Positions 60,207 through 64,000 of a stretch of 64,000 bases of DNA are shown here, in pieces (position 1 is the first letter of the stretch; every line of letters starts with the position of its first letter). The DNA is taken from positions 186,001 to 250,000 of the forward strand of contig JAHDSF010000017.1 of the NCBI GenBank assembly GCA_018432935.1, read 5' to 3'. The DNA comes from Rhodospirillales bacterium. Its GTDB lineage: Bacteria; Pseudomonadota; Alphaproteobacteria; Rhodospirillales; Shumkoniaceae. Made by a program: the position numbers and the translations under genes. The notes under the pieces are model-generated. The model was not told the DNA's origin, ran no database searches, and saw nothing but the letters and a program-made list of their open reading frames with translations.

Positions 60207-61210
60207 CCGGACCCGTGGGAGCAGCCGTCATCGGCCTCGGTATCGGCGAGCAGCACGCGCACATGTACGCGAAGCTTCCCGACGTCGAGCTCCGCTGGCT
60301 GTGCGACTTCCTGCCCCACAAGGCGCGCGAGGTGCAGGGCCGGGTCGGTGCAGGGCAGGTGGCCGCCAGCGTCGACCAGGTGCTGGACGACCCCGCCACC
60401 ACGTTGGTCTCGATCGCCAGTTTCGACCGCGACCACGTCGCGCTGACGCTGGCCGGGCTGGCCCGCGGCAAGCACCTGCTGGTCGAGAAGCCGCTGTGCG
60501 GCACCGCGGACGAGGCGGCAACGATCAAGGCTGCCTGGGAGGCGGCGGGACGCCCGCACCTGCAGTCCAACCTCGTGCTGCGGGCCGCGCCGGTCTACGT
60601 GTGGCTGAAAAGCGCGATCGCCGACGGCCTGCTGGGCGAGGTCTACTCGGTCGACGGCGAGTACCTGTACGGGCGCCTGCACAAGATCACCGACGGCTGG
60701 CGCAAGGACGAGGAATACTACTCGGTGATGGGCGGCGGCGGCATCCACATGGTCGATCTGATGATCGAGATGTGCGGCGGCCCCCCAGGCCGGGTGGCCA
60801 CCGTCGGGACCAACATCGCGAGCCGCGGAAGCGCGTTCCGCCACGCCGACTTCATGGCCTCGACGTTCGAGTTCCCCTCGGGCGCGATCGGCCGCATCAC
60901 CGCCAATTTCGGCTGCGTGCATCGCCACCACCACGTGCTGCGGGTGTTCGGCACCAAGGCGACGTTCATCTACGACGACCAGGGGCCGCGACTCCACGAA
61001 ACCCGCGACGAAAAGGCGCGAGCCCGCGCACTCGATCTTGCCACCCTTCCCAACCACAAGGGTTGCCTCATCCCGCCGCTGGTCAGGGCGATCCGCGAGG
61101 GAGCCGATTCCACCGCGGCAGCGCAGCGCGAGTTCGACCTCATTTGCGTGTGCGCCGCCGCCGACACCGCGCTTATCGAACGCCAACCGCTGGACATCAG
61201 GTACGTGTGA
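60203..61210 (+). CDS. Gfo/Idh/MocA-family oxidoreductase
   Basis: A 335-residue NAD(P)-dependent sugar oxidoreductase. It has a Rossmann opening (GAAVIGLGIGEQHAHMYAK), the catalytic-lysine motif EKPLCGT and a C-terminal alpha/beta domain (GGGGIHMVDLM). It probably oxidises or reduces a nucleotide sugar for glycosylation. The ATG overlaps the truncated upstream frame; its stop overlaps a 12-codon aminotransferase-like remnant. Confidence 0.9.
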   Translation: MTGPVGAAVIGLGIGEQHAHMYAKLPDVELRWLCDFLPHKAREVQGRVGAGQVAASVDQVLDDPATTLVSIASFDRDHVALTLAGLARGKHLLVEKPLCGTADEAATIKAAWEAAGRPHLQSNLVLRAAPVYVWLKSAIADGLLGEVYSVDGEYLYGRLHKITDGWRKDEEYYSVMGGGGIHMVDLMIEMCGGPPGRVATVGTNIASRGSAFRHADFMASTFEFPSGAIGRITANFGCVHRHHHVLRVFGTKATFIYDDQGPRLHETRDEKARARALDLATLPNHKGCLIPPLVRAIREGADSTAAAQREFDLICVCAAADTALIERQPLDIRYV

Positions 61211-61248
61211 TGGAAAGACGCGACATCCCCTTCGGCCGTCCCGCGTGA
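61210..61248 (+). pseudogene. N-terminal remnant resembling a DegT/DnrJ aminotransferase
   Basis: A 12-codon frame, MERRDIPFGRPA, then stop. IPFGRPxxG is a common start of DegT/DnrJ/EryC1 sugar aminotransferases, which often follow an oxidoreductase gene in glycosylation operons. The ATG overlaps the oxidoreductase stop as a real downstream gene would. Similarity is too short to be certain. Confidence 0.4.
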
Positions 61249-61640
61249 TTCTGGACGGCGACGAGGACGCGGACGCCCTTCACATCCTGGCCCTCGTGGC
61301 GCTTCAGAAGAGCGATCCGCGGCAGGGGCTGACCGCATGCCCGGCTCGGTCGCCGGGATTGGAGCAGGTCACCCGGACCCTGCTCGTGTGCCAGACCGAG
61401 CTTGCGGGCCTGCTGGCCTCCGCCAGGGGCGTCGATGCGGCCGGGGCGATGGCCCGCCCGACTTCACTCCTGCTCTGTGCTTCCTCGGATTGGCGCTGGC
61501 TCCTCGATCGTCCGCACAGCCCCTGGTACCCGACCATGCGGCTGTTCCGCCAGCGCGTTGCGCTGGACTGGAGCGACGTCGTGGCATCGGCCGCGACCGA
61601 AATCGGCAACCTGGCCGCCGCGTCACGCGGAAATTCCTGA
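61245..61640 (+). pseudogene. Remnant of a TPR-type glycosyltransferase or related protein
   Basis: A 131-codon frame with two recognisable pieces. ADALHILALVALQKSDP is one TPR unit, and WRWLLDRPHSPWYPTMRLFRQ with DWSDVV is the typical C-terminal end of TPR-linked transferases in Rhodospirillales. The long middle is missing, so this is an internal deletion product. GTG 61245 could start it, but I treat it as non-functional. Confidence 0.55.
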
Positions 61641-61738
61641 CGCGCACCGGTCATTTCTTGCCGGGCGCCGCCAGGAAACAACTATACCCGTCGCAGGATT
61701 CCCTTGCCGAACAGCGGTTTGGCGGTCACGGCACCGTT

Positions 61739-61754
61739 TGGCCTAGGTCTTGCA
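61739..61754 (+). promoter_or_regulatory. Sigma-54 promoter of fliK
   Basis: TGGCCTAGGTCTTGCA has correct GG/GC spacing, a perfect TTGCA and a partly matching -24 box. Predicted start about 61765, 28 bases before fliK. Confidence 0.75.
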
Positions 61755-61792
61755 GATCCTCGACAGCAATCGTGTCGCGGGACCTGCTGATC

Positions 61793-63457
61793 ATGAACGT
61801 GAATTCGATCGAGACCAAAGTCGTACCGGAACAGGGCCTTTCGGCGGCAGCCCTCGCCCTTCAACAGGCGGGCAGCGCGGCTGCCAGCTTCAACGAGCTC
61901 CTGCGGCAGGCCGGGACCACCATCGCGAAGCCGGACCCGGAAGCTCCCCGCGCCGCCGAGACCGAGAAGCGACCGGCGCCGCGGCAGGAGGCTCCCGAGG
62001 CGCGCCGCAACCGTCATCAGGATGCCGCGGCTCCCGCGAAATCAGAGAGACCTGCCGAGGCCCCGGCGCGTCCGCGGACAAAGGATACACGTCCGGCCTC
62101 CGAAGACCGGGAGACCCCGCCCGGGCTGGATACCGCCGCCGACACATCGAGCGAAGCCGCGACTCCGGCCCCTGACAAGGCCGAACAGCAAGTCGCGGCC
62201 GCCGGTTCGGCCTCGGAAGCGCCCGTTGCCGACGTGCCGGGCTCATCCGTGGCCAAGGCCGCGCCCTCGGACGCGGCCCCCACCTCGGCGACCCCCCTCG
62301 CCGACGCGGGGGAAGAGGGCGCGGCCCAACCTTCCGAGGGCGAGGCCAGCGCCGGGGCCACCCCGAAGACGAAGCCCGCCGGCGAGGCCTCCCCTCACGC
62401 CCAGGCACGCCACGACACCACCGCCCCGCAGCCGAAACCCGGCGTGGCGGAGATGCCCGACGCCTCCGCCGGAGACGAAAGCCGTATCGCGACCACGGAC
62501 GCTGCGGCCTCTTCCGGGAAAAAAGAAGGCGATGCGGCAAAGGCAGCGACCTCGCAGGCGAGCACGCTGGCTGCCAGCGAGGCCGCGGCCCAGCAAGCTG
62601 CCGGATTGGCCAAGGAGGCCGGACCGAACGCCCGAATGCACGTCAAGGTGAAGGTCAACGCACCGGCGGCAAGCACGCCCGCCGAAGCCGACGCGATTGC
62701 CGGCACCGCCTCCTCGACCGAGAACTCGGCTGCGCAGAGCGGCGGGAGGCAGGGCGGAGGCGGCCAGGCGCAGCACGTGAAGCTTGCCGGCCTTCCCGAT
62801 CCCGCCGCCCCTCAGGCCTCCCAGACTCCGTCCGGACAAGCCTTGCCCGGCGTGGTCGAGGCTCCCGGCACGGCGAAGGCCTGGAGCACAGCCGAGGCCT
62901 CCCCGGCAGGCGTGACCGCCACCGGCGCCAGCTCGGCGGGCGGCTCGACAGCAGCCGGTGCGGCCGTCCATACGACAGCCGCCGCCGAAACGTCGCAAGC
63001 CGCGCATGCCGCCGCGACGCCGCGGCACTCGGCAGCCTTCCGCCATGCGGTCGTCGACCAGGTCTCGGTGCGGATCACCAAGGCGATCGCCGAAGGTCTC
63101 GACCACATCAAGATTCAGCTCCGTCCGGCCAGCCTCGGCCGTGTCGACGTCGAAATCGAGATGAGCCAGGACGGTCGCATGACTGCCGTCGTGACAGCCG
63201 ACAACAAGGAAACCCTCGAGCTCCTGCAGCGCGACGCCAAGACCCTCGAGAAGGCCCTCCAGGACGCCGGTCTCCAGGCCGACTCCGGCAGCCTCACCTT
63301 CAACCTCCGCAGCGGCGACAGCAACCGCGGCGAGGCGCGTTCCGACGCCTTCGGCAGGTCGCCCGGCGCATCGCAGGAGGAGCCGACCCTGGACGAGCTT
63401 CTCAGCAAGGACGGCTTCACCCCGCGCGCCGACAAGCGCATCGACATCCGGGCTTAG
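61793..63457 (+). CDS. fliK: Flagellar hook-length control protein FliK
   Basis: A 554-residue FliK. The long middle (about 45-410) is low complexity, rich in Ala, Pro, Glu and Thr, as in hook-ruler proteins. The C-terminal domain (about 425-510) has IKIQLRPASLGRVDVEIEM and LLQRDAKTLEKALQDAGL. FliK measures hook length and switches FlhB. ATG 61793 follows a sigma-54 site. FlgD follows by 13 bases. Confidence 0.93.
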   Translation: MNVNSIETKVVPEQGLSAAALALQQAGSAAASFNELLRQAGTTIAKPDPEAPRAAETEKRPAPRQEAPEARRNRHQDAAAPAKSERPAEAPARPRTKDTRPASEDRETPPGLDTAADTSSEAATPAPDKAEQQVAAAGSASEAPVADVPGSSVAKAAPSDAAPTSATPLADAGEEGAAQPSEGEASAGATPKTKPAGEASPHAQARHDTTAPQPKPGVAEMPDASAGDESRIATTDAAASSGKKEGDAAKAATSQASTLAASEAAAQQAAGLAKEAGPNARMHVKVKVNAPAASTPAEADAIAGTASSTENSAAQSGGRQGGGGQAQHVKLAGLPDPAAPQASQTPSGQALPGVVEAPGTAKAWSTAEASPAGVTATGASSAGGSTAAGAAVHTTAAAETSQAAHAAATPRHSAAFRHAVVDQVSVRITKAIAEGLDHIKIQLRPASLGRVDVEIEMSQDGRMTAVVTADNKETLELLQRDAKTLEKALQDAGLQADSGSLTFNLRSGDSNRGEARSDAFGRSPGASQEEPTLDELLSKDGFTPRADKRIDIRA

Positions 63458-63470
63458 GAGAGAACTGATC

Positions 63471-64000
63471 ATGTTGATGTCAGGCGTCACGGGATCGACC
63501 GAGCTCGACTCCTCCTCCTCTGCCGGGCAGGCAAAGAACCGCCTGCAGGACGACCTCAACCGCTTCCTGAACCTGCTGGTGACACAGCTCAAGAACCAGG
63601 ATCCGCTCGATCCTCTCGACGCCAACGAGTTCACGTCGCAGCTGGTGCAGTTCGCCAGCGTCGAGCAGCAGATCTACGCCAACGCGAACATGGAGAAGAT
63701 GGTCAACCTGCAGCAGCAGTCGCAGACCGCTTTCATGATCGACTACATCGGCAAGACGGTCGAGACGCTGGGCGACAAGGTCAACCTCGAGGACGACCGG
63801 GCCGAGTTCAACTACGTGCTCGGAACCAACGCTGCCCACGTCCAGGTGTCGATCCAGAATTCCGCCGGCCAGACGGTATTCACGACCGAAGGAGAGAAGA
63901 CTGCCGGCAAGCACAACATCGTCTGGGACGGCAAGGACGGCAAGGGCGTCCAGCAGGCGGACGGCGTCTATACCATCGTCATCGCCGCGACTGACCGCGA
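63471..64000 (+). CDS. flgD: Hook capping protein FlgD, partial
   Basis: The first 176 codons of FlgD; the frame is still open at the right edge. LNLLVTQLKNQDPLDPLDANEFTSQLVQFASVEQQI is the FlgD signature, and the Ig-like region (HNIVWDGKDGKGVQQADGVYTIVIA in parts) begins. GGAG precedes ATG 63471; ATG 63477 is an alternative. FlgD caps the growing hook. Confidence 0.95.
   Translation, partial: MLMSGVTGSTELDSSSSAGQAKNRLQDDLNRFLNLLVTQLKNQDPLDPLDANEFTSQLVQFASVEQQIYANANMEKMVNLQQQSQTAFMIDYIGKTVETLGDKVNLEDDRAEFNYVLGTNAAHVQVSIQNSAGQTVFTTEGEKTAGKHNIVWDGKDGKGVQQADGVYTIVIAATDR

Noticed and set aside
1..64000. CRISPR arrays, insertion sequences, tRNA or rRNA genes, prophage
   Set aside because: I saw no regularly spaced direct repeats, transposase motifs, cloverleaf candidates or phage structural genes. 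A covariance-model scan could still reveal a small RNA.

Overview
The window is GC-rich chromosomal DNA from an alphaproteobacterium, most likely of the Rhodospirillales type. The evidence is a set of lineage markers: CckA (the CtrA-pathway hybrid kinase), the flagellar regulators FliX, FlbT and FlaF, a single-cysteine DksA, an alphaproteobacterial SOS box (GTTC-N7-GTTC) upstream of recA, CtrA-like TTAA-N7-TTAA sites and RpoN (sigma-54) sites in front of flagellar genes. I see no tRNA, rRNA, CRISPR array, insertion sequence or prophage. All calls come from reading the sequence; no database search was run.

Layout. 1-4946: end of a DUF4129 protein, moxR, two unrecognised genes, a CheZ-like phosphatase, a cyclophilin and a lipoprotein. 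4956-11608: ilvD, a divergent LysR regulator, alaS, recA. 11925-17787 (minus): flgB-flgC-fliE-fliQ-fliR-flhB-cckA; divergent from it, fhlB-orf-fliO-fliP (17973-19705). 19781-27856 (plus): a catabolic island with two paralogous GntR regulators, a split UxaA/SuyB-type dehydratase, a split aconitase-X and a TRAP transporter. 27921-31518 (minus): ArsR regulator, permease, thioredoxin-like and DGC proteins, then speD-speE. 31766-41677: a glycosyltransferase, a 1095-residue AMIN-like/TPR protein, two MotB-type proteins, cheZ, cheY, motE, a DUF6468-like gene, fliM and fliL. 41961-58784: flgF-flgG-flgA-flgH, a BrkB-type membrane protein, dksA, fliX, flgE, flgI-flgJ-flgN-like-flgK-flgL, flagellin, flbT-flaF, a PPC-like protein and a FlaG-like protein. 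59008-61640: a damaged sugar/glycosylation island. 61793-64000: fliK and flgD, the latter cut by the window end.

How it fits together. Most of the window builds and steers one polar-type flagellum. The early export and rod genes (flgB operon), fliL-fliM and fliX each have a CtrA-like site 54-82 bp upstream of the start codon. The later hook, ring and hook-length genes (flgF, flgE, flgI, fliK) have good -24/-12 sites. This matches the CtrA, then FliX/FlbD plus sigma-54, hierarchy known from Caulobacter. cckA ends the flgB operon, so a kinase acting upstream of CtrA may itself lie under a CtrA-type site. FlbT and FlaF, placed just after flagellin, probably control flagellin mRNA and secretion.

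The best candidate for an undescribed system is 19754-27891: two GntR repressors sharing a CTACAAT direct repeat, two different two-subunit Fe-S dehydratases, and a TRAP transporter whose binding-protein gene is bracketed by RNA hairpins. Its aconitase-X large subunit has an in-frame Tat-like signal peptide ahead of a second start codon with a strong ribosome binding site. Other notable points are a near-identical inserted module in FlgE and FlgL, a shared CheY-docking tail on two CheZ paralogues and FliM, and remnants of a flagellin-glycosylation locus.
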